NCBI RefSeq assembly: GCF_012927355.1
Contig: NZ_JABBGK010000001.1
Coordinates: 558,001 to 622,000 of the forward strand
DNA from: Rhizobium terricola
GTDB lineage: Bacteria > Pseudomonadota > Alphaproteobacteria > Rhizobiales > Rhizobiaceae
Direction of reading: 5' to 3'
DNA length: 64,000 nucleotides
In this document: positions 47,871 to 58,727 of the stretch, piece after piece
How positions within the stretch are numbered: the stretch's first letter is position 1
Layout: every line of letters begins with the position of its first letter
Made by a program: the position numbers and the translations under genes
Notes under the pieces: model-generated
Database searches by the model: none
What the model was told of the DNA's origin: nothing
The model's input: the letters and a program-made list of their open reading frames with translations, nothing else

Positions 47871-49271
47871 ATGTCTACTTATGCATCTCACGATCGGGCA
47901 GGGCAGGTGGCCGCAAGCTGGGCTTCGCATATCCGCGCCACGCTCGCGCTCGGGATTCCGCTGATCGGCGCCCAGCTCGCACAGCTGGGCATCCACACGA
48001 CGGATGTGGTGATCGTCGGGCAGCTCGGCGCGCAGGCGCTCGCAGCCATGGTGCTGGCCGGCCAGTTCTTCTTCACCATCTTCATCTTCGGATCGGGTTT
48101 TTCGATCGCCGTGGTGCCGATGGTCGCGCAGGCCTACGGCCGTCAGGATGCGGTGTCGGTGCGCCGCTCTATCCGCATGGGGATCTGGGTCTCGATCGCC
48201 TATACGCTGCTGACGGCGCCGCTGTTCTACAATGCCGAGACGATCCTGCTGGCTCTCGGCCAGAAGCCGGAAGTGGCAAGGCTCGCGGCAAACTATGTGC
48301 AGATCGTCCAGTTCGGCCTGTTGCCCGCGCTGCTCTTTGCGGTGCTGCGCGCTCTGGTCAGCGCGACCGGTCGCGCCGGGATCATTCTCTATGTAACGCT
48401 GGTCGTACTGGTGATGAACGGCGTGCTGGCCTATGCGTTGGTTCTCGGTCACTTCGGGTTTCCGGCGCTCGGCATGACCGGTGCCGCGATCGTCGCCGTG
48501 ATGGTTCAATGGGCGAGCTTCCTGTTCATGGTGGCCTATATCCAGACGCGGGAGGAGACGCGCCGGTACGAGCTGTTCGTGCGTTTCTGGCGGCCGGACT
48601 GGCACGCGTTGTGGGAGGTCGTGCATCTCGGCTTGCCGATCGGAATCACGGTTCTCGCCGAGGTGAGCCTGTTTGCGGCGGCATCCCTGCTGATGGGCAA
48701 GATCGGCACGATCGAGCTTGCCGCCCACGGGATCGCGTTGCAACTCGCCTCGATCGCCTTCATGTTTCCGCTCGGGCTTTCACAGGCCGCGACGGTCCGG
48801 ATCGGCCTGGCCCATGGCCGCGGTCATTACGCGGATCTGATGCGCGCGGCGATCTCGGTGCTTGCGATCGCCAGCCTGATCGCGATGACCGGCGGGCTGC
48901 TCTTCTATTTCATGCCGATCACGCTGAGCAGCGCCTTCATCAACCCCCACACACCGGATGCCGAGGCGGTGCTCGCCTTCGCCGGTCCGCTGGTGGTCAT
49001 CGCCGGCATCTTCCAACTGGTCGACGGCCTGCAGGCGATTGCCTCGGGCCTGCTGCGCGGGCTCAAGGATGCACGCATTCCGATGGTTCTGGCGCTGATC
49101 GCCTATTGGCCGATCGGCTTCCTGCTGGCCTGGCTGCTCGCCTTTCCGCTCGGTTTCGGCGGTATCGGCATCTGGCTCGGTTTCCTCATCGGACTGATTG
49201 CCGCAGCGGCCATGCTGTGCCTGCGGTTCTTCCATCGGATCCGCTTCGAAATGCGAACGGCCCGGGTTTGA
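47871..49271 (+). CDS. MATE-family multidrug efflux transporter (NorM-like)
   Basis: The 466-residue protein has twelve transmembrane helices of the MATE fold in two bundles. It is a cation-coupled exporter of drugs or metabolites at the inner membrane. Motif-like regions are GIPLIGAQLAQLGIHTTDVVIVGQLG (helix 1) and GLPIGITVLAEVSLFAAASLLMG (helix 7). The start at 47871 (MSTYASHDR) has only a weak ribosome-binding site; the frame runs upstream through the terminator to 47781. The terminator of the gene overlaps its last codons and stop. Confidence 0.9.
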   Translation: MSTYASHDRAGQVAASWASHIRATLALGIPLIGAQLAQLGIHTTDVVIVGQLGAQALAAMVLAGQFFFTIFIFGSGFSIAVVPMVAQAYGRQDAVSVRRSIRMGIWVSIAYTLLTAPLFYNAETILLALGQKPEVARLAANYVQIVQFGLLPALLFAVLRALVSATGRAGIILYVTLVVLVMNGVLAYALVLGHFGFPALGMTGAAIVAVMVQWASFLFMVAYIQTREETRRYELFVRFWRPDWHALWEVVHLGLPIGITVLAEVSLFAAASLLMGKIGTIELAAHGIALQLASIAFMFPLGLSQAATVRIGLAHGRGHYADLMRAAISVLAIASLIAMTGGLLFYFMPITLSSAFINPHTPDAEAVLAFAGPLVVIAGIFQLVDGLQAIASGLLRGLKDARIPMVLALIAYWPIGFLLAWLLAFPLGFGGIGIWLGFLIGLIAAAAMLCLRFFHRIRFEMRTARV

Positions 49272-49284
49272 CCGGGCCGTTCTT
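49255..49284. terminator. Terminator overlapping the MATE stop codon
   Basis: GAACGGCCCGG (49255-49265) and CCGGGCCGTTC (49272-49282) form a perfect 11-bp stem with a 6-nt loop. The stop TGA at 49269-49271 is in the loop. It lies between the convergent MATE and carA genes. Confidence 0.75.
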
Positions 49285-49307
49285 AAAGTCCTGAAGTACG
49301 AGTCGGA

Positions 49308-50513
49308 TCAGCGCTCTGCCAGCGCCGGCTCACCCTTGTTCTCGCGCACCATGTTGATGAAGCGGCGGAAGAGATAGTGGCTGTCCTGCGGGCCGGGCGA
49401 GGCTTCCGGGTGGTGCTGGACCGAGAAGACCGGCTTGCCGGCGAGGCGCAGACCGCAATTGGTGCCGTCGAACAGCGAAATGTGAGTCTCCTCAACACCT
49501 TCCGGCAGCGACTTCGAGGCGACCGCGAAGCCGTGGTTCATGGAGACGATCTCGACCTTGCCGGTGGTGAAGTCCTTGACCGGGTGGTTGGCGCCGTGGT
49601 GGCCCTGATGCATCTTCTCCGTCGTCGCGCCGAGCGCGAGACCGAGCATCTGATGGCCGAGGCAGATGCCGAACAGCGGCTTGTCCGACTTGATCAGGTC
49701 CTTGATCACCGGAACGGCATATTCACCGGTTGCGGCCGGATCGCCAGGGCCGTTCGACAGGAAAATGCCATCCGGCGAAAGCGCCAGGATGTCCTCGGCA
49801 CTGGTGCTGGCCGGAACCACCGTCACCTTGCAGTCGAGGCCGGCAAACAGGCGCAGGATGTTGCGCTTCACGCCGAAATCGACGCAGACGACATGGTACT
49901 TCGCGTCGGCCGGGCCGAGCGTCGAATAGCCTTCGTTCCAGACCCACGGCTTTTCGTCCCACAGGGACGACTGGCCGGAGGAGGCGACCTTGGCGAGGTC
50001 GAGGCCGACGAGGCCGCTCCAGGCCTTGGCTTCTGCCTTCAGCTGATCGACGTCGAAGACGCCGTTCGGGTCGTGGGCGATGACGGCGTTCGGCGCGCCA
50101 TGCTCGCGGATCCAGGCGGTGAGCGCGCGGGTGTCGATGCCGCAGAGGCCGATGATGCCGCGTGCCTTCAGCCACGCGTCGAGATGCTTCACGGCGCGAT
50201 AGTTCGACGGGTCGGTGATGTCCGCCTTGAAGATCACGCCGACCGCGCCGTGGCGGGCCGCAGGCGTCAGGTCTTCGATGTCTTCCTCGTTGGTGCCGAC
50301 ATTGCCGATATGCGGGAAGGTGAAGGTGACGATCTGGCCGAGATAGGAGGGGTCGGTGAGGATTTCCTCGTAGCCGGTCAGTGCGGTGTTGAAGCAGACC
50401 TCCGCCTGAACCTTGCCGGTCGCGCCGATGCCGTGGCCTTCGATTACCGTGCCGTCGGCGAGAACGAGGAGGGCGGTCGGCTTGCGGGTGGTCCAGGGGG
50501 CTGTCGCGGTCAT
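49308..50513 (-). CDS. carA: Carbamoyl-phosphate synthase small subunit
   Basis: The 401-residue glutamine amidotransferase supplies ammonia to CarB. The N-terminal CPSase domain is followed by a class I amidotransferase domain with the catalytic Cys in FGICLGHQMLGLALGA and the His/Glu in SVQHHPEASPGP. ATG at 50513 (MTATAPWTTRK) has AAGGAAC upstream; the frame to 50627 is not conserved. It is separated from carB by about 10 kb, as in other Rhizobiaceae. It is divergent from the yqeY-like gene across a 322-base region. Confidence 0.96.
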   Translation of the reverse strand: MTATAPWTTRKPTALLVLADGTVIEGHGIGATGKVQAEVCFNTALTGYEEILTDPSYLGQIVTFTFPHIGNVGTNEEDIEDLTPAARHGAVGVIFKADITDPSNYRAVKHLDAWLKARGIIGLCGIDTRALTAWIREHGAPNAVIAHDPNGVFDVDQLKAEAKAWSGLVGLDLAKVASSGQSSLWDEKPWVWNEGYSTLGPADAKYHVVCVDFGVKRNILRLFAGLDCKVTVVPASTSAEDILALSPDGIFLSNGPGDPAATGEYAVPVIKDLIKSDKPLFGICLGHQMLGLALGATTEKMHQGHHGANHPVKDFTTGKVEIVSMNHGFAVASKSLPEGVEETHISLFDGTNCGLRLAGKPVFSVQHHPEASPGPQDSHYLFRRFINMVRENKGEPALAER

Positions 50514-50835
50514 GTTCGTTCCTTCTTTGGCCGTAAGCCGCCGAGCCCTTGAAGGATCGGGGCCGTAGGGCCATTTATGTCGCAGTTCGAGGCCGCGCGA
50601 GGTTGCGCGCTTTTCCCCTGATGACAATTTTCGTGCAGGTGCCGGAAAATAGACGGATCGATCTCGCAGGTCAATTCGCCACTGTGGAAAGCGCGGAATT
50701 TAGCTCCATGTATTTCAATGGGTTGCCTAATTGATTTGCGCGGAACTCAGGAGCTCGTTATTAGTTCGCCCGAAATGACAAGGAAAAGCCACAATTGACC
50801 GAGCCCGAAAACGGCTTTTCCGAGGAGAAAGAGAC
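50514..50835. other. Divergent promoter region of carA and the yqeY-like gene
   Basis: The 322 bases hold no credible gene. The sequence is A+T-richer around 50640-50770. Both the carA (minus) and yqeY-like (plus) transcripts should start here. I found no convincing attenuator or -10/-35 pair. Confidence 0.4.
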
Positions 50836-51288
50836 ATGATGCGCGACAGGTTTGCCGACGTTCTGAAGGAATCCCTCAAGGCAAAGGATGTCCGTCGCAC
50901 CTCGACCGTGCGCCTCATCCAGGCTGCGATCAAGGATCGCGACATCGCCAATCGCGGCCTGGGCAAGGATCCGGTCAGCGACGACGAAATCATGCAGATC
51001 CTGATGAAGATGATCAAGCAGCGCGAGGAGTCGGCGAAGATCTATGCCGACAACGGCCGGCCGGAGCTTGCCGAGCAGGAGCGCGAGGAAATCGTCATCA
51101 TCAAGAGCTTCATGCCGGAACAGCTTTCCGAGGAGAAGGTGCGCGAGCTATGTGCCTCGGTGATCAATGAGACCGGCGCCCAAGGCTTGCGCGACATGGG
51201 CAAGTGCATGAATACGCTCAAGGAGCGTTATCCGGGCCAGATCGACTTCGCCAAGGCCTCCGGCTTGGTGAAGGATCTGCTGAAGTAG
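50836..51288 (+). CDS. GatB/YqeY domain-containing protein
   Basis: The 150-residue all-helical protein resembles the C-terminal tRNA-binding domain of GatB (YqeY family). Motifs are RLIQAAIKDRDIANRG, ILMKMIKQREESAKIY and EEKVRELCASVINETGAQGLRDMGKCM. Function is not established, though an association with tRNA-dependent amidation is assumed. Two ATG codons (50836, 50839) follow GAGGAGAAAGAGAC. It precedes dnaG, as in many alphaproteobacteria. Confidence 0.9.
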   Translation: MMRDRFADVLKESLKAKDVRRTSTVRLIQAAIKDRDIANRGLGKDPVSDDEIMQILMKMIKQREESAKIYADNGRPELAEQEREEIVIIKSFMPEQLSEEKVRELCASVINETGAQGLRDMGKCMNTLKERYPGQIDFAKASGLVKDLLK

Positions 51289-51323
51289 GCTCGCTAGGCC
51301 GGTCGCAGACCGATCAACTGTCG

Positions 51324-51348
51324 AAACTCCGCCTTCGGGCGGAGTTTT
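51324..51348 (+). terminator. Intrinsic terminator after the yqeY-like gene
   Basis: AAACTCCGCC (51324-51333), a TTCG tetraloop and GGCGGAGTTT (51338-51347) form a 10-bp stem ending in TTTT (51345-51348). dnaG therefore likely has its own promoter. Confidence 0.88.
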
Positions 51349-51496
51349 GCGTTTCAGCCCTTCGAGCGCTTCTGCTCGGTGATGAAATGGCGCAGCACCG
51401 CATAGATGCGGGCTGTGAATAGCGGGTGCTTGCGATGAAATCCGTGGCGCTTCGATCCGGGCCTGCCTATATGAAAATGACAATCCAGGGACCGAC

Positions 51497-53509
51497 ATGC
51501 GCTTTTCCAACGACTTTCTCGACGAGATACGCGATCGCGTGCCGATTTCGGCGGTGATCGGTCGACGCGTGTCGTGGGACCGCAAGAAGACCAATGCGTC
51601 GCGGGGCGACTATTGGGCCTGCTGCCCCTTTCATGGCGAGAAAAGCCCGAGCTTCCACTGCGAGGATCGCAAGGGGCGCTACCATTGCTTCGGCTGCGGG
51701 GTGTCCGGCGATCACTTCCGATTCCTGACGGATCTCGAGGGCCTGAGTTTTCCCGAGGCCGTGCAGCAGATTGCCGACATGGCCGGCGTTTCGATGCCGC
51801 AGCCGGACGTTCAGGCCGAACGGCGGGAGCGGGAACGCACCACGCTGCAGGACGTCATGGAACTGGCGACGCAGTTCTTCCAGGACCAGTTGCAGACGGC
51901 AAACGGTGCGCGGGCGCGGGCCTATCTGCGCGAGCGCGGGCTGACCGGACGAACGATCGAGACCTTTCGTCTCGGATATGCGCCGGAGAGCCGAAATGCG
52001 CTCAAGGAACATCTGGCGGGCAAGGGCGTGCCCAAGGAGCAGATCGAGGCCTGCGGCCTCGTCGTGCACGGGCCGGACATCCCCGTCTCCTACGACCGCT
52101 TCCGCGATCGCATCATGTTTCCAATTCTTTCGTCGCGCGACAAGGTGATCGCCTTCGGCGGGCGCGCTATGTCGCCCGACGCGATGGCCAAGTATCTGAA
52201 CTCCAACGAGACGGAGCTCTTCCACAAGGGCAGCGTGCTCTACAACTTTTCCCGGGCGCGGCGCGCGCTCCAGGGCGCCGGAGGTGCGGACACCATCATT
52301 GCCGTCGAGGGCTACATGGACGTGATCGCGCTCCACCAGGCGGGCGTCGAGAACGCGGTCGCACCGCTCGGCACGGCGTTGACGGAAAACCAGCTCGACC
52401 TGATGTGGAAGCTCACGCCCGTTCCGGTGCTCTGCTTCGACGGCGACGGCGCCGGTCAGCGCGCCGCCTTCCGGGCGGTCGACCTTGCCCTGCCGCATTT
52501 GAAACCAGGGCGTTCGGTGCGCTTCGCCATGCTGCCCGACGGCAAGGATCCGGACGACCTCGTCAAACAGGACGGCCGCGCGCCGTTCGACAAGGTGCTG
52601 TCCGAGGCGCGACCGCTTGCCGAAATGGTGTGGCTGCGCGAGCTCGGCGGTGGCACGTTCGACACGCCGGAGAAGCGCGCCGAACTCGAGGCGCGGATGA
52701 AGCAGGTGGTCACCGTGATCGCCGACGAAAACGTGCGCCGGCACTACCAGCAGGATGTCCGCGACCGGTTGAATGCCTTCTTCCAGCCCAGTCAGGGCGG
52801 TCGCGGCGAACGCCGCGGCGGCTTCGAGCCCGGCAACCGCGGTGGCCGCGGCGGGCAGTCCGGCCAGGGGCGGTTCGGCGGGCGCGCGCCCGGTCCGTCC
52901 GCCGGAGGCGGCGGTGCGATTTCGGACCGCCTTGCACGCTCCGGACTCGTCAAAGGTCACCAGGACCAGCCGGCGCTGCGCGAAAGCGTTCTGGCGCTGA
53001 CGGTCGTCAATCATCCGCAGCTGCTGCAGGACGAGTATGACGAGATCGCCGCGATCGACTACGAGCATCGCGACCTGCAGAAGCTTTGGTCGTCGCTTCT
53101 GACCGCCGCCGCCGGCGCCGGGGCCGGGCTTTCCCGCGAGATCCTGCTCCAGCGTCTCGAGGAGCAGGGCCATGGCGGCGTGATCAAGGCGCTCGACCAG
53201 CAGATCCGCAATGCGCGGCTTTGGACGGCAACCGAGATCGCCGCGGCCGAGGATGCGCGCGAAGGCTATCGCCAGGCCCTGTCGCTGCACAAGCGCTCGA
53301 AGGCGCTTCGCCGCCAGCGGATCGAGCTCGAGCGGGAGGTCGCGGAGGCGACTGAAAGCGACGACGCCGAACGCATCGGCCAGCTGATCGGCGCGCTTCA
53401 TCAGGTGCAGCTCGAGATCACGCGGATGGAGAACCAGGAAGCGATCATCGACGGCTTCGGCGTCATGTCGGGGCGCGTCAAGGGAGCTGCCACAGGTCAC
53501 AGCTCGTAG
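51497..53509 (+). CDS. dnaG: DNA primase
   Basis: The 670-residue primase makes RNA primers for replication and binds DnaB. The zinc-binding domain has Cys43, His46, Cys64 and Cys67 (CCPFHGEKSPSFHC and YHCFGCG). The TOPRIM catalytic domain has Glu271 in EGYMDVIAL and the Asp pair 315/317 in FDGDGAG. A low-complexity linker of about 432-473 is packed with Gly and Arg (GRGERRGGFEPGNRGGRGG) before the helicase-binding domain. ATG at 51497 is conserved in position. The linker is unusual in its Arg/Gly composition. Confidence 0.97.
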   Translation: MRFSNDFLDEIRDRVPISAVIGRRVSWDRKKTNASRGDYWACCPFHGEKSPSFHCEDRKGRYHCFGCGVSGDHFRFLTDLEGLSFPEAVQQIADMAGVSMPQPDVQAERRERERTTLQDVMELATQFFQDQLQTANGARARAYLRERGLTGRTIETFRLGYAPESRNALKEHLAGKGVPKEQIEACGLVVHGPDIPVSYDRFRDRIMFPILSSRDKVIAFGGRAMSPDAMAKYLNSNETELFHKGSVLYNFSRARRALQGAGGADTIIAVEGYMDVIALHQAGVENAVAPLGTALTENQLDLMWKLTPVPVLCFDGDGAGQRAAFRAVDLALPHLKPGRSVRFAMLPDGKDPDDLVKQDGRAPFDKVLSEARPLAEMVWLRELGGGTFDTPEKRAELEARMKQVVTVIADENVRRHYQQDVRDRLNAFFQPSQGGRGERRGGFEPGNRGGRGGQSGQGRFGGRAPGPSAGGGGAISDRLARSGLVKGHQDQPALRESVLALTVVNHPQLLQDEYDEIAAIDYEHRDLQKLWSSLLTAAAGAGAGLSREILLQRLEEQGHGGVIKALDQQIRNARLWTATEIAAAEDAREGYRQALSLHKRSKALRRQRIELEREVAEATESDDAERIGQLIGALHQVQLEITRMENQEAIIDGFGVMSGRVKGAATGHSS

Positions 53510-53587
53510 CGTTCATCGAAATATTTCGATTGCCGCCGGCCACCGAATGTTCCATTCAGCAAGGCCAACCGCTCATCGGAACCAGCC

Positions 53588-54916
53588 GTGTCGTCGCAGG
53601 ATATCGAAATTTTGCCGAAGCGCGACCGCCAGGCGAGATCGCCGTGGCGTCTGCCGCCGTTCCTCTGGTGGGTGGCGAGAATCGGGACTTCGGGCTATCC
53701 GCCGCATATTCGCCGGCGACTTGCCGTGACGAACGTCATTTCGATCATGGTCAGCCTGATGACCGTGCCGTACATCCTGCTTTACGCGCTTTACGACAAA
53801 GAGGCCCTGTGGCCGGCGATCATCGCGTTTTCGCCGCAGATCATCGTCTATGCCCTCACTCCGGCCCTGCACCGGTTCGGTCCACAGGTCGCGGCCGTGT
53901 TCTTCTGCTTCGAATGGCTGACCTTCGGCCTCGGCTATTGCTTCTTCTTCGGACGGGAGTCCGGACTGCATTTCTATTTCCTGCCGGGGGCGGCGGCCTC
54001 GATGCTGATCTTCGGCTCGGACCGCCTGCTTTTGTCGGCGCTGGTGGCCGTGGTCGCGCTCTGTGCCTTCATGACCACCGAACTGCTTTTCACCGGTCCG
54101 GCCTGGTTTCTCCATGTCGATCCGGCCTTCCTCGATATCCTCTTCTATCTTACCGTGCCCTTCGTCTTCCTGCTGATCTTCACGACTGTCTACTTCGCCT
54201 TCCAGGAGGCGACGCAGGCTGAGGTCGCGCTGGAGCGGGAATACCGCTTCTCGGAAAAGCTGCTGGAAAACATCCTGCCGCGTGCGGTCGCCACCCGCCT
54301 CAAGCATCGCGACAGCGTTCTGCTTGCCGATCACATCGAGGCGGCGACCATCCTCTTCGCCGATATCGTCAACTTCACCCCGCGGGCCGCGAAATGGACG
54401 CCCGGCGAGGTGGTCACCTTCCTCAGCCGCGTGTTCCACCGGTTCGACGAGTTGGCGGTGGCGCATGGCCTGGAGAAGATCAAGACCATCGGTGACGCCT
54501 ACATGGTGGCGGGCGGGCTGCCGGAGCCGCGCAGAGATCATGCGGAGGCCGTGGCGGCGATGGCGCTCGACATCCTCGACAGCTGTCGGAAGATTTCGGA
54601 GGAATGCGGGGAGACCGTCGAAGTGCGCATCGGTCTCGACAGCGGGCCGGTGGTGGCGGGCGTCATCGGCATCAACAAGATCCTCTACGACGTGTGGGGC
54701 GACACGGTGAATACGGCAGCCCGGATGGAATCACACGGCGTCGCCGGTCGCATCCAGGTGGCGGATTGCCTGAAGCATGCTCTGGAGGACCGTTTCGACT
54801 TCGAACTGCGTGGCGAGATCGAGGTGAAGGGCAAGGGGTCGATGCGGGTCTGGTTCCTGACCGGGCGAAAGCTGGGGGGCGAGCCTGCCGTTGTCGCAGA
54901 AGCGGTCACCGGCTGA
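53588..54916 (+). CDS. Membrane adenylate/guanylate cyclase (class III)
   Basis: The 442-residue protein has an N-terminal membrane part of about six helices (residues 50-205) and a class III cyclase domain at about 240-420. The domain has metal-binding Asp in TILFADIVNFT, KTIGDAYMV and a second Asp plus transition-state residues in VWGDTVNTAARMES. It makes cAMP or cGMP; the Lys in IKTIGD and Asp in YDVWGD favour ATP. Start codon is GTG at 53588. No receptor domain is apparent outside the membrane helices. It follows dnaG by 78 nt. Confidence 0.9.
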   Translation: MSSQDIEILPKRDRQARSPWRLPPFLWWVARIGTSGYPPHIRRRLAVTNVISIMVSLMTVPYILLYALYDKEALWPAIIAFSPQIIVYALTPALHRFGPQVAAVFFCFEWLTFGLGYCFFFGRESGLHFYFLPGAAASMLIFGSDRLLLSALVAVVALCAFMTTELLFTGPAWFLHVDPAFLDILFYLTVPFVFLLIFTTVYFAFQEATQAEVALEREYRFSEKLLENILPRAVATRLKHRDSVLLADHIEAATILFADIVNFTPRAAKWTPGEVVTFLSRVFHRFDELAVAHGLEKIKTIGDAYMVAGGLPEPRRDHAEAVAAMALDILDSCRKISEECGETVEVRIGLDSGPVVAGVIGINKILYDVWGDTVNTAARMESHGVAGRIQVADCLKHALEDRFDFELRGEIEVKGKGSMRVWFLTGRKLGGEPAVVAEAVTG

Positions 54917-55316
54917 AAGCGTCCTGTCGGCCGGCGGTTGCTCTCGTGGGCGATTGCCCCTTGTTTCCGGCGGTTGCGCTCCTACATTTGCCAACAGCGG
55001 CCAGACAGGCATCCGCGTTAAGAATTTTCCCATTTTCCCGGGCAATCGTGCCGGAAGAGCTTGACGCCAGGGAAAATTGTGGGAATCACCAGTACAGACA
55101 CACAAGGGTGAAGTGCGTTCAGGCGAAACTCTAATACCATGACCGGTCATTCTGAAAGACGAGGGTTTTGCGCGGCGGCGATGCGGCCCTTGGTTAATCG
55201 GGAATTAAGCACCATTCCGTTAGGTCATTGACATCATAGCGGGCAGGGGCCCTTGGGGCCGCTCTCCGCTTCGCATCGTGCGGACAAGATCAGACGTCAG
55301 GAAAGCGACGAATTAA
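54917..55316. other. Intergenic region upstream of rpoD
   Basis: The 400 bases hold no credible gene. They carry a perfect 12-bp palindrome ATGACCGGTCAT at 55139-55150 and a CTTGAC -35-like element near 55059. One or more rpoD promoters should be here, but I could not fix one. The ribosome-binding site is CAGGAAAG upstream of the ATG at 55317. Confidence 0.4.
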
Positions 55317-57377
<2,061 letters not shown>

Positions 57378-57404
57378 GGCTTTGGTCCGGTCGGGAAATA
57401 TGAA

Positions 57405-57435
57405 GGCGGCCCCAAAAGGGCCGCCTCTATTTTTT
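57405..57435 (+). terminator. Intrinsic terminator of rpoD
   Basis: GGCGGCCC (57405-57412) and GGGCCGCC (57418-57425) form an 8-bp stem followed by TCTA and a T-run at 57430-57435. The last Ts belong to the -35 hexamer (TTGGTG) of the putative nuclease gene promoter. Confidence 0.88.
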
Positions 57436-57462
57436 GGTGTGTTTTCGAGACTTCGCTATAGA
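57434..57462 (+). promoter_or_regulatory. Candidate sigma-70 promoter of the putative nuclease gene
   Basis: TTGGTG (57434-57439) is followed after 17 nt by TATAGA (57457-57462), so transcription would start near 57469-57470. The -35 overlaps the T-run of the rpoD terminator. Confidence 0.55.
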
Positions 57463-57464
57463 CT

Positions 57465-57478
57465 TCGAAGATCTTCGA
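57465..57478. promoter_or_regulatory. 14-bp perfect palindrome over the predicted transcription start
   Basis: TCGAAGATCTTCGA is a perfect palindrome located 17 nt before the ATG of the putative nuclease and immediately after the -10 element. It is positioned to act as an operator or as a methylation-sensitive site. Confidence 0.55.
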
Positions 57479-57494
57479 TTCGTTCGGTAGTCTG

Positions 57495-58346
57495 ATGATG
57501 TTTGGCCCCGCAATTCTCGCACGCACTCTGTCCATCCCATCACGAATCGATGAATTCGGTCGAAGCTGGCAATATCATTCGCGAAGTGACCATCATTCGA
57601 AGGTTGCCTGCTGGGGGATCATTTTCGACTTGATGACGACATGTCCCCTGTTGCGTCGACATGTCGAGAACGGTTCCGTATTCTTTGGCATCAATCATGA
57701 GATGCGAGACTTCGTCCATGATCGCAAAAAGAATCTTGATCTGGTACTTTGCACGGCAGGTCGGGAGGAGAAGAAGAACAAGCCGCTGTCGCTGAATTCC
57801 ATGACGGCCGATTTAGGGATCTTGCTCGATGAAGTTGAGGCAGGCCAGCTAGAAAGTCTTCCTTTGCTCAGCAGAGCGCCCGTCGGGAGTGTGCTGATGG
57901 CGCTCGAGGCGAAGGCCTGCATGACTGCTCATCAAAAGGCTCTTCCTCGTCTGTATGACGAATTGAACTCGTCGCATGCCACCGTGCACGGCTCGAACGA
58001 TCAGGCGATCGCAGCGGGATTTGCGATGGTGAACATGTCGACCGAATATCTGAGTCCAGATCGCAACAAGGGCGCGAACATCGACCTCCGGCCGAGCAGT
58101 CACGCACAACCAAAAAGCGCTCAGATAACCGTCGATAAGTTGCGTCAGTTGCCCAAGCGTAGTCGTCCGGGAGAGGTGGGATATGACGCGTTCGCCATTG
58201 TCGTCGTCGACTGTAAGAACGATGGCTCCGCCATCAAAGTCGTGACCGGCGAACCAGCACCGCAAGCAGGCGATATATTCAATTATGAGGCTATGATCGA
58301 GCGTTTAGCGCATATCTATGCCACGCGTTTCAAAGACATCGACTAG
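57495..58346 (+). CDS. Unrecognised protein with PD-(D/E)XK-like signature; candidate restriction endonuclease
   Basis: I do not recognise a named family. The 283 residues contain [10 protein letters not shown] (Asp82) and, about 55 residues later, [25 protein letters not shown], with Glu138-x-Lys140. Hydrophobic strands before each acidic residue match the D...ExK core of PD-(D/E)XK nucleases. There is no signal peptide or membrane segment. The protein is encoded in an AT-richer segment next to a cytosine methyltransferase and vsr, which suggests the restriction partner of that methyltransferase. Its 3' end overlaps vsr by 42 nt, convergent. The ATG at 57495 (a second ATG at 57498) has a weak ribosome-binding site. 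Alternatively it is a nuclease of another defence type. Confidence 0.6.
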   Translation: MMFGPAILARTLSIPSRIDEFGRSWQYHSRSDHHSKVACWGIIFDLMTTCPLLRRHVENGSVFFGINHEMRDFVHDRKKNLDLVLCTAGREEKKNKPLSLNSMTADLGILLDEVEAGQLESLPLLSRAPVGSVLMALEAKACMTAHQKALPRLYDELNSSHATVHGSNDQAIAAGFAMVNMSTEYLSPDRNKGANIDLRPSSHAQPKSAQITVDKLRQLPKRSRPGEVGYDAFAIVVVDCKNDGSAIKVVTGEPAPQAGDIFNYEAMIERLAHIYATRFKDID

Positions 58347-58727
58347 CCGTCTCTTGAGACGTTCTTGGTCGGCGGTCTCGCACTCCCACACGATGATTGC
58401 ACAGAATCCCAATCTGCGTATCGACAGGACTGCGGTCGCGTCCCTTTTGCGGTTCTTCGCGAACTTCTCGAGCCAGAATTGTTGGTTGGACTTCGGAATG
58501 GTCGCTCGCGTGCAGGCGGTATGTCTATGCCAGAAGCAACCGTTGACGAATATTGCCCATTTGCGCGATTTGTTGGCGAAGTCCGGTGAGCCAGGCAAGC
58601 TCTTCACGTTTTTGCGGTACCGCTGACCCAGACCATACAGAAGTCTTCCCACGACAAGCTCCGCGGAGGTTCCCTCGCGACGGATTGCCCGCATCTGAGC
58701 GCTCTTCCGATCGGTCGTGTTACACAC
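58305..58727 (-). CDS. vsr: Very short patch repair endonuclease (Vsr)
   Basis: The 140-residue endonuclease nicks DNA 5' to T in T:G mismatches that arise by deamination of 5-methylcytosine. Motifs match Vsr: MRAIRREGTSAE at 12-23, LPGSPDF with catalytic Asp49, the zinc/structural IFVNGCFWHRHTAC at 59-72 and NQQFWLEKFAKNRKRD at 81-96, then VWECE. The start is GTG at 58727, directly after the methyltransferase stop (0 nt gap), keeping the conserved TDRKSAQM region before MRAI; an ATG at 58694 would cut it off. It is co-transcribed with the methyltransferase, whose mutagenic product it repairs. Confidence 0.93.
   Translation of the reverse strand: MCNTTDRKSAQMRAIRREGTSAELVVGRLLYGLGQRYRKNVKSLPGSPDFANKSRKWAIFVNGCFWHRHTACTRATIPKSNQQFWLEKFAKNRKRDATAVLSIRRLGFCAIIVWECETADQERLKRRLVDVFETRGIDMR

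Noticed and set aside
51467..53500. Long open frame on the minus strand opposite dnaG
   Set aside because: Antisense shadow of the primase gene.
55139..55150. 12-bp palindrome ATGACCGGTCAT upstream of rpoD as an operator
   Set aside because: Perfect, but without a promoter I could place and with no neighbouring regulator; a palindrome of this length is plausible by chance.
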